Assembly (NCBI GenBank): GCA_018268465.1
Contig: JAFDWN010000038.1
Location: 1 to 55,286, forward strand
Direction of reading: 5' to 3'
Source: Actinomycetota bacterium
GTDB lineage: Bacteria; Actinomycetota; Actinomycetes; Mycobacteriales; Mycobacteriaceae
Length of the DNA stretch: 55,286 nt
The notes beneath the pieces are model-generated. The model ran no database searches, was not told where the DNA came from, and was given only the letters and a program-made list of their open reading frames with translations. Of this stretch, positions 17,481 through 26,201 are shown piece after piece (positions within the stretch are counted from its first letter, which is position 1; every line of letters begins with the position of its first letter). Both the position numbers and the translations under genes were made by a program.

Positions 17481-18899
17481 ATGCCGCCGCCAGGGGAGGG
17501 TCCACAGGCCGTCCCGACATTGTTGCCGGGGGAGCTTTCCCACCGGACGACCTCGCTGCGCAAGCTGGCGCGCGAACTGGGTGTCGACACCGAACAGGCA
17601 CGAGCGGCGGTCGTCAATCTGATCACCTGGGGTGGGGCGACGGCCACCGTGGACGTTTCGACGGCCGCCGACCACAAGGTCTTCGAACTGAGCCCGGTGG
17701 GCGGAGCCGTGCCCCCGCCCGCGCTGGATCGGGCCCGCTGGATGCTGCGGACGCGGCAGGAGAACCTGGCCCGGATCTCGGGCCGGCCCGCCGCCGACGC
17801 ACTGGGCGCCGCCAGGCGGTGCGCTGCCCAACGCGCCGACCGAAGCCGCTTCGAGGGCAACGACATTCGGGTCGGGCCCTGGCTCTTCACCCGTGAGGTC
17901 GAAGAGGAACGGTGGGCCCGCACGTTGCACATCGTCGAACGCGCACAACCCGGTCCGTATGAGGACGGCGCCTACCTCGAAACCCTCGCCCGCGAGGCCG
18001 CCGCAATCGAAATGACCTTGGCGCCCGCCGCGGGTGGACCGTCGGTGTTCGGGCGTGCACTCGAGCGCATCGTCCTGGGCACCGTCGACGATCCCACGGG
18101 TCACGCCGGTGTGGCGCGACTCGGCGACGGCGTCGCCGTCACCATCTCGACCGGTCTGGTCGACTTCCTCTGCGCCGCCGCGACTTCGGTGATCCTCGCG
18201 CTGCGCCCGAAACCCTCGCCGGCCGGGGTGCTCACGACGCTGTCGGCGCGGCCCGACGACACCGTCGAGATGCTGGCCGGCGACGACGCGCCGGTCGTCC
18301 ACCTCGAGCACGCGATGGCCGGCTGGCTGCTCCGGGGGAGCGTGCGCGCACATCCCGCGCCGTCGGTCCCCGATGTGTATCGGCCGATGCTCGCCCTGCT
18401 CACGGCGTTCGCGCAGCGATTCGTCGTCGCCCACGAGTACGGGCACGCGCTGGTCGACCGCCTCGGAGTGCGGATGGCCTGGCCCACGGGGCCGTCGCCG
18501 GACGCCATTGACAAGGAGTTCCGGGCGGATCTTCTCGGCGCGCACATGGTGTTCTCCAGCGCCGCTCTGGACCGGGTGAAACCCAACATCGCCCTTCAGG
18601 GTGCCGTGCTCGCCATGAAGAGCCAGGAGCTGATCGAACGCGCCGTCGAGATGGTGCGGGGCGGGGAGAGCGTCGGGGTCGCCCCGCCGTCCACGCATCC
18701 GCCGTTCGCCCTGCGCCTCGAAAACCTCTACCGCTTTTATGCGTATCTGATCCGGGAGACAAACGACCCGCGGCTGGCCGTCGAAGCGCTGGCGGTCCCC
18801 GCCGACACCGCCGAACTGCTCTGGCGGCGCGCCCGGCCGCGGCTTGCCGAATCACTGGTCAATCGGCGTCCCCATCCGATCTGGTGGAGCAAACTGTAG
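17481..18899 (+). CDS. predicted HExxH zinc peptidase, unknown family
   Basis: A 472-residue protein that I cannot place in a named family. The N-terminal ~45 residues look like a winged helix (SLRKLARELGVDTEQARAAVVNLITWGG). The only clear catalytic motif is VVAHEYGHALVD with His318, Glu319 and His322, followed by EFRADLLGA with Glu346 as a likely third zinc ligand, the gluzincin layout. No signal peptide or membrane helix is obvious, so it is probably cytoplasmic. It starts with ATG at 17481 (GTG at 17478 is possible). A small companion gene follows after 28 bases, presumably in the same operon. Confidence 0.75.
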   Translation: MPPPGEGPQAVPTLLPGELSHRTTSLRKLARELGVDTEQARAAVVNLITWGGATATVDVSTAADHKVFELSPVGGAVPPPALDRARWMLRTRQENLARISGRPAADALGAARRCAAQRADRSRFEGNDIRVGPWLFTREVEEERWARTLHIVERAQPGPYEDGAYLETLAREAAAIEMTLAPAAGGPSVFGRALERIVLGTVDDPTGHAGVARLGDGVAVTISTGLVDFLCAAATSVILALRPKPSPAGVLTTLSARPDDTVEMLAGDDAPVVHLEHAMAGWLLRGSVRAHPAPSVPDVYRPMLALLTAFAQRFVVAHEYGHALVDRLGVRMAWPTGPSPDAIDKEFRADLLGAHMVFSSAALDRVKPNIALQGAVLAMKSQELIERAVEMVRGGESVGVAPPSTHPPFALRLENLYRFYAYLIRETNDPRLAVEALAVPADTAELLWRRARPRLAESLVNRRPHPIWWSKL

Positions 18900-18927
18900 G
18901 CGGCCGGGTCGGGGAAAGGACGGGTCA

Positions 18928-19440
18928 GTGGTTGCACACGATCAGGGCGACGGATCGGGTTCCGGCAGCGACGGAGACGTCGCCGAGGACAGGGCGCTGG
19001 TTGTCGTCGGCCCCGACGACCTCGACTACGTGCGTGCCCTCGCCGGTGAGCAGGGTCTCGACGTCGAAGTCGTTGAGCAAGAAGGCTTTCTGCCCGGAGT
19101 CGAGCTGCTGGTCGTCCTCGCGGGAGCCGCGGGCGCGGTCGCGTTCGTGCTGAGCGCCCTCGACCGCCGCAAGGGGGGACAGGTCTTCGATCTTCGTCCG
19201 GGTGCGACCCGGCTGGCCTACCGCACACCCGACGTCGTGTACGGCCTGGTCGTGGTCATCGGCGTCGACGGCACCGTGAAGGTCGAAGTACACCAACCGA
19301 AGGACATGTTCGCCTCCGTGATCGAAGCCGTCCAGAAGGTCATCGCCGACATCGCGTCGCCGGTGGCCGAGGCGCTGGCGGAGGCGGTTCGTAAGGTGGT
19401 GGGCGATGCCGCCGAGGTCGAGGTGGTCGCCGCGGACTGA
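18928..19440 (+). CDS. small EACC1-like companion protein
   Basis: A 170-residue protein starting with GTG behind a GAAAGGA site. It has an acidic N-terminus, a region LDVEVVEQEGFLPGVELLVVLAGAAGAVAFVLSAL combining a strand with a Gly/Ala-rich hydrophobic helix, then VFDLRPGATRL and VDGTVKVEVHQP strands, and an Ala/Val-rich amphipathic C-terminal helix. This strand, hydrophobic helix, basic turn and strand plan resembles the effector-associated constant component (EACC1) of actinobacterial conflict systems, which sits beside protease effectors. That resemblance is by eye only. The hydrophobic helix could also be a membrane anchor. Confidence 0.55.
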   Translation: MVAHDQGDGSGSGSDGDVAEDRALVVVGPDDLDYVRALAGEQGLDVEVVEQEGFLPGVELLVVLAGAAGAVAFVLSALDRRKGGQVFDLRPGATRLAYRTPDVVYGLVVVIGVDGTVKVEVHQPKDMFASVIEAVQKVIADIASPVAEALAEAVRKVVGDAAEVEVVAAD

Positions 19441-19574
19441 GCCGGCGGACGGGGGCTCGGCCTGCCGCGCCTCCCGTGCATGATTGATGAGGTGTCGTCA
19501 GAACACCGACCGAACGTGACGCCGATGTCAAGGGTCACCTCGCCGAGATCGGAACTGCTTTCGCACGGTGCCCG

Positions 19575-20612
19575 GTGCGCGCTGTGACCGAGGCCGGGCG
19601 ACGGCGGCGCTGGTCGTGGATCGTCGCCGGTCTCGCCGGGGTGCTGGTGGTGGCACTGGCAGGAGGGCTGGCGTTTTTCCACTTCGGCCTGCCGTGGTGG
19701 ATGTCCGACGGCGACCGCAATCACGTCTTCGACGGCGACGACGGGCGCCAGCGCTACCAGGTGCACCTACCTCCGCAGTACGACGGGGAGACCGAACTGC
19801 CCGTGGTGATGGCGCTCCACGGCTGCGGAATGACCGGATTCGGTTGGAATTCCATGAAGTCCACGACGCAGTTCAACGCACTCGCCGACCGCGAGGGCTT
19901 CATCGTCGTCTATCCCACACAACGGATGTTCCGCCACGCGGTCAACTGCTGGAACTCCGATGACCCCCGCGATCAGCAACGCACCAGCGGTGAGCCGGCG
20001 CTCCTTGCAGGTGTGGCCCGCCAAGTGATTGACGTCTACAACGGCGACCCCAAGAAGACCCACGTGGTGGGTGCCTCATCGGGCGCAGGTATCGCCGTCA
20101 TCCTGGCGGCGGCATACCCGGACGTGTTTGCGACGGCCACATCGGTTGCCGGAGGCGAATACGGATTGAACCAGGTGGACCCCGACGATCCCGGTGCGAC
20201 ACCGCCCACGTACACGGCGCGGCAGGCATGGGCTCAGATGGGGGATCGCGCCCGGCGCGTACCACTGCTCATCGTGCAAGGTGAGCAGGACACCGTCGTT
20301 CCTCCGATTGTGGCGCGCCGGCTTGTCGAACACTGGTCGGCGGTGCACGATCTCGCCGACGACGGCCTGCTCAACGACAGCCTCGGCCTGGTGGAGCGCA
20401 CGACGGACGTCGCCTCGGTGCCGGGCAGGCACGGGTATACGGTGACCACCGTCGCCGACGCCGAGGGTGTCTCGGTAGTCGAGCTGTACGTCGTCGACAC
20501 CATGGGTCACGCCTACCCCGGACCCTCCGGCGAGGGCCTCTTCACCGACCGCGCCGGTCCGGACGCCAGTGTGCTGGCATGGGAATTCGCGCAGCGGCAT
20601 CCGATGCCGTAG
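19575..20612 (+). CDS. membrane-anchored PHB-depolymerase-like esterase
   Basis: A 345-residue alpha/beta hydrolase of the polyhydroxybutyrate depolymerase/feruloyl esterase type. An arginine-rich start precedes one hydrophobic helix (WIVAGLAGVLVVALAGGLAFF), so the enzyme is probably exported and anchored or cleaved. ALHGCGMTG forms the oxyanion region, VVGASSGAGIAV carries the nucleophile Ser168, VQGEQDTVVPP the acid and DTMGHAYPG the His. Conserved CWNSDDP resembles the family's second Cys. The start is GTG at 19575 or 19584. Its substrate, perhaps an ester or surface lipid, is unknown. Confidence 0.82.
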   Translation: MRAVTEAGRRRRWSWIVAGLAGVLVVALAGGLAFFHFGLPWWMSDGDRNHVFDGDDGRQRYQVHLPPQYDGETELPVVMALHGCGMTGFGWNSMKSTTQFNALADREGFIVVYPTQRMFRHAVNCWNSDDPRDQQRTSGEPALLAGVARQVIDVYNGDPKKTHVVGASSGAGIAVILAAAYPDVFATATSVAGGEYGLNQVDPDDPGATPPTYTARQAWAQMGDRARRVPLLIVQGEQDTVVPPIVARRLVEHWSAVHDLADDGLLNDSLGLVERTTDVASVPGRHGYTVTTVADAEGVSVVELYVVDTMGHAYPGPSGEGLFTDRAGPDASVLAWEFAQRHPMP

Positions 20613-20676
20613 TTCGAACCGTTCGTGAATCATGAACGGTATGTCCACAAATAACACGTGGACGTGAACGGTTTCG

Positions 20677-21561
20677 ATGCCGTTCAATCAGGTCATGGTC
20701 ACGACGAATGCACGCGCCGGCACCGCGATGGCGCTGGTCTCGATGCTGTGCGTGCAGACCGGGCTGGCTGTCGCCATCGGACTCTTCGATCGAATCGGCG
20801 TCGAAGGTGCGGTGTGGCTGCGGCTGGTGTGGGCGGGTGTGCTGCTGCTGGTGATCGTGCGTCCCCGTCCCGCGGCGTTCACGTGGCGCACCTTCCGGGT
20901 GTGCGTGCTCCTGGGTGTGGTCACGGCGACGATCACCTTGCTGTTCATGGCGGCGGTCGCGCGGATCCCGCTGGGGACGGCGAGTGCCCTGGAATTCCTC
21001 GGCCCGCTGGGCGTGGCGGTGCTCACCGGACGGGGCCGCAGGCGCCTGCTGTGGCCGGGCCTGGCCGCGATCGGCGTGGTGTTGCTGACCGAGCCGTTCA
21101 CCGGCGGCATCGATCCGGTCGGCGTGATGTACGCCCTCGTCGCCGGGGTGGCGTGGGGCTGCTACATCCTGCTCACCCAGCGTGTCGGTGACGAGGTTGC
21201 CGGTATCAACGGACTCGCCGTGTCGATGCCCGTCGCGGGCATCGTGGCCACCCTTGTCGTCGGCCACACCGCCATCCCGCGGATGACACCCGAGATCCTG
21301 CTCATCGGGCTCGGTTTGGCGATCCTGCTACCGGTGGTGCCGTTCGCACTGGAGCTGATGGCGTTGCGCCGACTGACCACGGCCGCGTTCGGCACGCTGA
21401 TGAGTCTGGAACCGGCCTTCGCCCTGCTCGTCGGATTTCTGCTGCTGCACCAGGTGCCGGGCGCGGCGGGCGTGATCGGCATCTGCCTGGTGGTCGCGGC
21501 GGGCATCGGCGCGGCGCGGCGCGGGGCGAGACCCGCACCGGTGCCGGTCGAAGTCGGCTGA
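20677..21561 (+). CDS. EamA family transporter (RhtA-like)
   Basis: A 294-residue membrane protein with ten hydrophobic segments in two EamA repeats, typical of the drug/metabolite transporter superfamily. FLGPLGVAVLTGRGRRRLLWPGLA and the second-repeat SLEPAFALLVGFLLLHQ match the RhtA branch, which exports threonine/homoserine-like compounds. Start at 20677 or the in-frame ATG at 20695; neither has a strong ribosome binding site. It converges on the polyamine permease gene. The substrate is not predictable from sequence. Confidence 0.85.
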   Translation: MPFNQVMVTTNARAGTAMALVSMLCVQTGLAVAIGLFDRIGVEGAVWLRLVWAGVLLLVIVRPRPAAFTWRTFRVCVLLGVVTATITLLFMAAVARIPLGTASALEFLGPLGVAVLTGRGRRRLLWPGLAAIGVVLLTEPFTGGIDPVGVMYALVAGVAWGCYILLTQRVGDEVAGINGLAVSMPVAGIVATLVVGHTAIPRMTPEILLIGLGLAILLPVVPFALELMALRRLTTAAFGTLMSLEPAFALLVGFLLLHQVPGAAGVIGICLVVAAGIGAARRGARPAPVPVEVG

Positions 21562-21595
21562 GGACCCGACACCCGCCGCTTGTTCTGCCCAGAGT

Positions 21596-21638
21596 GACGT
21601 TTTGCAGAGAAAAGCCGAGTGGGTATCTGCAGAACGTC
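21596..21638. terminator. long inverted repeat between convergent EamA and potC genes
   Basis: Arms of 13 bases, GACGTTTTGCAGA (21596-21608) and TCTGCAGAACGTC (21626-21638), pair at 12 of 13 positions around a 17-base loop. It lies exactly between two convergent genes, so bidirectional termination is the simplest role. A related TTTTGCA-cored repeat lies on the other side of the pot operon at 26094-26127. Confidence 0.5.
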
Positions 21639-21685
21639 GATCTCGGGGTGCAACGAACTCCGGGCGGCGTGCTTTCCGCAGCGAA

Positions 21686-22549
21686 TCAGACGTCGATGCG
21701 CTTGCGCCGGTACAGCGTGCCGATGCCGATGAGCAGGAGACTGATCAACAGGATCGCGGTGGCCAGCACGTTGATCTGCGGGGGGACCGCCGCCTTGACC
21801 GCGGCGTTGACGTACAGCGGATAGGTGACGGTCGAGCCGCTGACGAAGTAGGTGATGATGAAGTCGTCGAGCGATAGCGCGAACGACAGCATCGCCGCGG
21901 CGACGATACCCGGGACGATCAGGGGCAACGTCACCTTGAAGAAGGTCCGGGTCGGGCTGGCGCCGAGGTCCATCGACGCATCCTCCAGCGTCCAGTCGAA
22001 TCCGCGCACCCGGGCGCGGACCGTCATGGCGATGAAGCTGACCTCGAAGGCGATGTGCGCGATCAGGATCGTGGTGTAGCCGGTGGCCCAGCCGAAATCG
22101 AGGAACAAGGTCAGCAGCGAGGCGCCCATGACCACCTCGGGCGCAGTCAGCGGCAGCACCAGGAACGTGTCGACGGCCCTGCTGCCGCGGAACCGCTGCC
22201 GCACCAGCGCGATGGCCACCAGCGTGCCCAGCACCAGGGCGATCGCCGTCGACACCGCCGCGACGTTCAGGCTCAGCTTCAATGCGTCGGTCAGCGCCGG
22301 GTACTTGAACGGATCGGCCCAGTTCTTCAGGGTGAAGCCCTGCCAGGTGTAGTTGAACTTGCCCTGCGGGTCGTTGAACGAGAACAGGATGATCACGAAG
22401 ATCGGCAGAAACAGATAGAGCAGCACCAGCGCGGCGACGATGCGCAGTGATCTGTCGCCCAGTTTCAGCCGGGCCAGCAGACTCGGCCGCGGTGGCGGCG
22501 TCTCGCCGACGTGCGCGTTGGCATCGGCGATCCGATCCTGGATCGTCAT
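21686..22549 (-). CDS. potC: polyamine-type ABC permease PotC
   Basis: A 287-residue permease, second channel subunit of a spermidine/putrescine-type importer. About six helices, and an EAA loop DASMDLGASPTRTFFKVTLPLIVPGI. The LSFALSLDDFIITYFVSG segment is typical of PotC. It starts with ATG at 22549 inside the end of potB (four-base overlap), the last gene of the operon. Confidence 0.9.
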   Translation of the reverse strand: MTIQDRIADANAHVGETPPPRPSLLARLKLGDRSLRIVAALVLLYLFLPIFVIILFSFNDPQGKFNYTWQGFTLKNWADPFKYPALTDALKLSLNVAAVSTAIALVLGTLVAIALVRQRFRGSRAVDTFLVLPLTAPEVVMGASLLTLFLDFGWATGYTTILIAHIAFEVSFIAMTVRARVRGFDWTLEDASMDLGASPTRTFFKVTLPLIVPGIVAAAMLSFALSLDDFIITYFVSGSTVTYPLYVNAAVKAAVPPQINVLATAILLISLLLIGIGTLYRRKRIDV

Positions 22550-23421
22550 ACCAGGTCCTCGGTTCCCAGAGCCCTGGTGTAGAGCAGGACGCCGACGAGG
22601 ATGAGCGCCATCAGGATGAAACTCAGCGCCGCCGCGGCGGGATAGTCCTTGACCACCAGGAACTGTTTCTGAATGACGTTGCCGATCATGGTCGTCTGGG
22701 TGCTGCCCAGATAGTCGGCGTTGATGAAGTCGCCGACGGCGGGGATGAACACCAGCATGCTGCCGGCCAGCACCCCCGGCAGGGCGAGCGGCAAGATGAC
22801 CCGGGTGAACGTGCGGCGGTTGGGGGAGTACAGGTCGCGCGAGGCCTCCAGCAACCGCGGGTCGATCTTCTCCAGGCTCACGTACAGCGGCAGGATCATG
22901 AAGATGATCCAGTTGTAGGTCAGACCGCCGATCACCGCCCAGCTGGTCGACAGCAGTCGGCCCTCACTGGGCAGCAGCCCGATCGATCCCAGCGCGCTGA
23001 CCACCCAGCCGTCGTCGGCCAGAATCGTCTTCCACGCCAGCGTGCGAATAAGGAACGTCACGAAGAACGGCAGGATCACCAGGCCCAGCAGCAGGTTCTT
23101 GTAGCGGCCCGCTTTGAACGCGATCACGTACGCCAGCGGGAATGCCAGCAGCAGACACAGCACCGTCGCGGTCAGCGCATAGGTGAACGACCGCAGGATC
23201 TGGTCCTGGTAGGTGCTGATGGCGTCGGCGAAGTTGCCGAAGTTCCAGTCGAAGGTGAGGGTCGGCAGGAACACCGACCCTTCCATCGACGACAGCGACG
23301 TGCGGGCCAGCGAGAAGAACGGCACCACGAAGAAGATCGCGAGGTACACCATCGCGGGCAGGATCATCAGGTAGGGAGCGATCTTGCTCCGCTGCCTGCT
23401 GCTGGATGCGACGCCGGCCAT
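22546..23421 (-). CDS. potB: polyamine-type ABC permease PotB
   Basis: A 291-residue permease with six predicted helices. The conserved loop LEASRDLYSPNRRTFTRVILPLALPGV contacts the ATPase, and VFIPAVGDFINADYLGS is characteristic of PotB-type subunits. Its start overlaps the potD stop and its end overlaps potC, so expression is coupled. It should pair with PotC. Confidence 0.9.
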   Translation of the reverse strand: MAGVASSSRQRSKIAPYLMILPAMVYLAIFFVVPFFSLARTSLSSMEGSVFLPTLTFDWNFGNFADAISTYQDQILRSFTYALTATVLCLLLAFPLAYVIAFKAGRYKNLLLGLVILPFFVTFLIRTLAWKTILADDGWVVSALGSIGLLPSEGRLLSTSWAVIGGLTYNWIIFMILPLYVSLEKIDPRLLEASRDLYSPNRRTFTRVILPLALPGVLAGSMLVFIPAVGDFINADYLGSTQTTMIGNVIQKQFLVVKDYPAAAALSFILMALILVGVLLYTRALGTEDLV

Positions 23422-24620
23422 CAGCTACCGGTGACCGCGGCGTAGGCGGTATTGAACTCCTGCGTCTGCTCGTCGGTGAGGGCGGTCCAGGACTTGAGCT
23501 TGCTCTCGATGTCGGCAGGCGGGTTGATCAGCGGGTTGGCCGCCAGTGCCGGGTCGATCTTGCCGAGTTCGTCGGTCATATCCGACAGCACCGGGACGTA
23601 CTGGACGTGGGCGACGAGTTTGGCGTAGTTCGGCCGGTCGTAGACGTAGTTGATCCACTCTTCGGCGGCCGGCTGGTTCTGCGTGGTGTAGGGGATCACC
23701 ATGGTGTCGATGAACCACGTCCCGCCACCCTCGGGCACCACGAACTCCAGGTCCGGGTTGTCGGCCTGCAGCTGCACCACGTCGCCCGAATACGCCTGTG
23801 CGATCGCGATATTGCCCGCGGCGAGGTCGTCGGCGTAATCGTTGCCGGTGAACCGCCGGATCTGGCCCTTGTCCTTCTGCTCCTTGACCAGATCGACGGC
23901 CTTCTGGACCGTCTCGGTGGTCGGATCGCTGAGCGAGCTGCCCTGCGACAGCATGATCATGCCCAGCCCGTCCTGCATATCGGCCAGCAGACTCACCTTG
24001 CCCCTGAACGCCGGGTCCCACAGATCGTCGATCTTGGTGATCGGGCGGCCCGTCGCGGTCTTGTTGTACGCGATGCCCGTCATACCCGACATGTACGGGG
24101 CGGTGTACTTGCGACCGGGATCCGACGAGTCGTTGAGCAGGTCCGGGCGCAGGTTCTGGCGGTTGGGCACACGGGTCTCACCGATCTCGTTGAGCCAGCC
24201 CAGTCCCTTGAGCCGCAGCGCCATGAATTGGGTGGGGACCACCAGGTCGGCGCCGATGTCCTGCTTGCGCTGCAGGGGTTCCTTGTTCTTGGCGAACCAT
24301 TCCTCGTTGTCGTTGAAGTCCTCTTTGTAGTCCACACTCAGGCCGGTCGCGGTCTGGAACGCCGCGACGAATCCGTCAGCCATGTAGAGCGGCCAGTTCG
24401 AGATCCGCAACGTGCCGGTCGCGGGGCCACCGGTGTCGGCCGCCGTCGTCGTGGTCGAGGTCGAGCTGTTCGATCCGCACGCCGCGAGGAACGACGGGCC
24501 CAGCACCATTGCCGCCGCGGCGGCGGCGCCGCCGCCGATGAAACGCCGTCGGCTGGTGCGGTTGGCGGCGAATCGGGTGAACAGCCGGGGGTCGATCTCC
24601 TGAGGCATTTCACGGGACAT
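23421..24620 (-). CDS. potD: spermidine/putrescine-type binding lipoprotein PotD
   Basis: A 399-residue binding protein. The N-terminus has a twin-arginine motif (SRRRFIGG), a poly-Ala hydrophobic stretch and lipobox LAAC, predicting Tat export and lipidation. LRISNWPLYMADGF starts the mature fold, and YSGDVVQL, EGGGTWFIDTMVIP and AEEWINYVYDRP match the PotD/PotF type. Acidic and aromatic residues expected for amine binding are present, but the exact ligand cannot be read. Its ribosome binding region lies in the 60 bases behind potA. Confidence 0.88.
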   Translation of the reverse strand: MSREMPQEIDPRLFTRFAANRTSRRRFIGGGAAAAAAMVLGPSFLAACGSNSSTSTTTTAADTGGPATGTLRISNWPLYMADGFVAAFQTATGLSVDYKEDFNDNEEWFAKNKEPLQRKQDIGADLVVPTQFMALRLKGLGWLNEIGETRVPNRQNLRPDLLNDSSDPGRKYTAPYMSGMTGIAYNKTATGRPITKIDDLWDPAFRGKVSLLADMQDGLGMIMLSQGSSLSDPTTETVQKAVDLVKEQKDKGQIRRFTGNDYADDLAAGNIAIAQAYSGDVVQLQADNPDLEFVVPEGGGTWFIDTMVIPYTTQNQPAAEEWINYVYDRPNYAKLVAHVQYVPVLSDMTDELGKIDPALAANPLINPPADIESKLKSWTALTDEQTQEFNTAYAAVTGS

Positions 24621-24680
24621 GGCTGCTGTGCCTTTCGTTCCGGGGACTGGAGGGGGGCAGATGGGACGGCGGCTGAAACG

Positions 24681-25877
24681 TCAGGAGTCGTCGAGCATCT
24701 CCTCAAGATCCTCGGTGGTCGGGATGTCGGCGGCGGGTAGCACCAGCGAGGCGTTGGGCGACCAGCCGACGTGCACCTGGTCACCCGGTCGCAGCAGCGG
24801 AAGGTCCTGTTCGGCACCGACGTGCGCCAGGATCGTCGAGCCGTCTGGCGCCGCCATCGACAATCGCAGGACGGGACCCTGGAAGGTGAGGTCACGCACG
24901 GTTGCGGGGACGGTCGCGACATCGCCGGTCAAGGGTTCCATGGAGACCCGCACGCGTTCCGGACGGACCATGAGCGTGGCCTGCCCGCCCGCCTCGATGG
25001 TGGTCTCGCCCGGCCGGGACTTCAGCTTGCTGCCGAGCACCTCGACCTCGACGTAGTCGCGGTTGGTCCGGCCGGTCTGACGCCCGTTCCACAGGTTGGC
25101 CTGTCCGATGAAGTTGGCGACGAACACGGTTGCCGGCCGGTCGTAGATCTCGGTCGGGCTGGCGATCTGTTCGACATTGCCGGCGTTCATGACCGCGATG
25201 CGGTCGCTCATCGTGAGCGCCTCTTCCTGGTCGTGCGTCACGTAGATGAACGTGATGCCGACCTCGCGCTGAATACGCTTGAGCTCGAACTGCATAGCGT
25301 GGCGCAGCTTGAGATCCAGGGCCCCCAGCGGCTCGTCGAGGAGCAGCGCGCTCGGGTAGTTCACCAGCGCACGCGCCAGCGCCACCCGCTGTTGTTGACC
25401 GCCGGAGAGCTGTCCGGGTTTGCGCTTGGCGAAGTCGCTGAGTTTGACGATCTCCAGGAGCTCGTCGACGCGGCGCTTGACCTCGTCTTTGTCCTTCTTC
25501 ATGCTGCGCGGCCCGTAGGCCACGTTGTCCCACACCGTCATGTGCGGAAAGAGCGCGTAGTGCTGGAACACCGTGTTGACATTGCGTTTGTGCGGCGGCA
25601 CGCGGGAGACGTCCACACCCTCCAGCCGGATCGCCCCCTCCGTGGGGGTTTCGAAGCCGGCGATCATGCGCAGGGTGGTGGTCTTCCCGCAGCCCGACGG
25701 TCCGAGCATCGAGAAGAACTCGCCGGACGCGATGGAGAAATCCGCGTCGGCGACAGCCACGTAGTCGGCGAACCGCTTCGTGACATGATCGATCTCGATG
25801 ACGGGGCCGCCCTTTGCGGCAGGCGTCCCGTCACGTCCCGTGTTGTGGTCAACCGCGGTGGTATGTGTGCCGGTCAG
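24681..25877 (-). CDS. potA: polyamine-type ABC ATPase PotA, apparent CTG start
   Basis: A 398-residue ATPase: Walker [11 protein letters not shown]-loop [15 protein letters not shown] with the normal Gln, signature LSGGQQQR, Walker [12 protein letters not shown], switch THDQEEAL, then a TOBE domain. The family N-terminus ([21 protein letters not shown]) lies upstream of the nearest in-frame GTG at 25763, so translation must begin further up. The frame has a stop just before a perfect AGGAGG at 25890-25885, and seven bases later a CTG at 25877-25875 is the only suitable codon. A CTG start is therefore proposed. First gene of the potADBC operon. Confidence 0.85.
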   Translation of the reverse strand: MTGTHTTAVDHNTGRDGTPAAKGGPVIEIDHVTKRFADYVAVADADFSIASGEFFSMLGPSGCGKTTTLRMIAGFETPTEGAIRLEGVDVSRVPPHKRNVNTVFQHYALFPHMTVWDNVAYGPRSMKKDKDEVKRRVDELLEIVKLSDFAKRKPGQLSGGQQQRVALARALVNYPSALLLDEPLGALDLKLRHAMQFELKRIQREVGITFIYVTHDQEEALTMSDRIAVMNAGNVEQIASPTEIYDRPATVFVANFIGQANLWNGRQTGRTNRDYVEVEVLGSKLKSRPGETTIEAGGQATLMVRPERVRVSMEPLTGDVATVPATVRDLTFQGPVLRLSMAAPDGSTILAHVGAEQDLPLLRPGDQVHVGWSPNASLVLPAADIPTTEDLEEMLDDS

Positions 25878-25922
25878 AGCAGATCCTCCTCATGTACCGC
25901 GTCGAGGTTGTCGTTAAACAAT

Positions 25923-25956
25923 CGCGGATTCCGCGGGCCTGCGCAAGCGATTCCGC
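25923..25956 (-). promoter_or_regulatory. candidate operator upstream of the pot operon
   Basis: A perfect palindrome CGCGGATTCCGCG (25923-25935) contains GATTCCGC, which occurs again at 25949-25956, 22 bases or about two helical turns further upstream. Both sites lie 46-80 bases before the potA start, in AT-richer DNA with a TGTTAAAT box nearby. This fits a regulator binding to one DNA face. The rest of 25878-26201, a gene-free stretch of about 320 bases, holds only the repeat at 26094-26127. Confidence 0.4.
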
Positions 25957-26093
25957 AACGATTTAACATTTCTACAATGGAATCCTTCGTCACAGCCCGA
26001 GTGAAGCGCGGGATTCGGCGACGGCGCACGTCGCCTCCCGCCGCCGGGGCGATGCCGGCGGGCAAGGTGGGATCGGGGGACGCTGCGTAGCCA

Positions 26094-26127
26094 GTTTTGC
26101 AGTCCTGGGCGCGGGAAGGTGCAAAAC
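26094..26127. repeat. perfect 8-bp inverted repeat, GTTTTGCA / TGCAAAAC
   Basis: Perfect arms GTTTTGCA (26094-26101) and TGCAAAAC (26120-26127) with an 18-base loop. It lies between the start of the pot operon and the end of the MFS gene, both on the minus strand. As it follows the MFS stop, it may terminate that transcript. Its core matches the repeat at 21596. Confidence 0.5.
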
Positions 26128-26201
26128 GGAGACCCCGACGGCGTCCCCAGCAAAGGCTCAGTGGATCGGGAGCCAAGGCGCAGTCAATCGGAAGCCGACG
26201 C

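Noticed and set aside
25978-26091. 37-codon ORF between potA and the MFS gene
   Set aside because: No ribosome binding site, and an Arg/Pro/Ala-rich random-looking peptide; it sits on a probable upstream control region.
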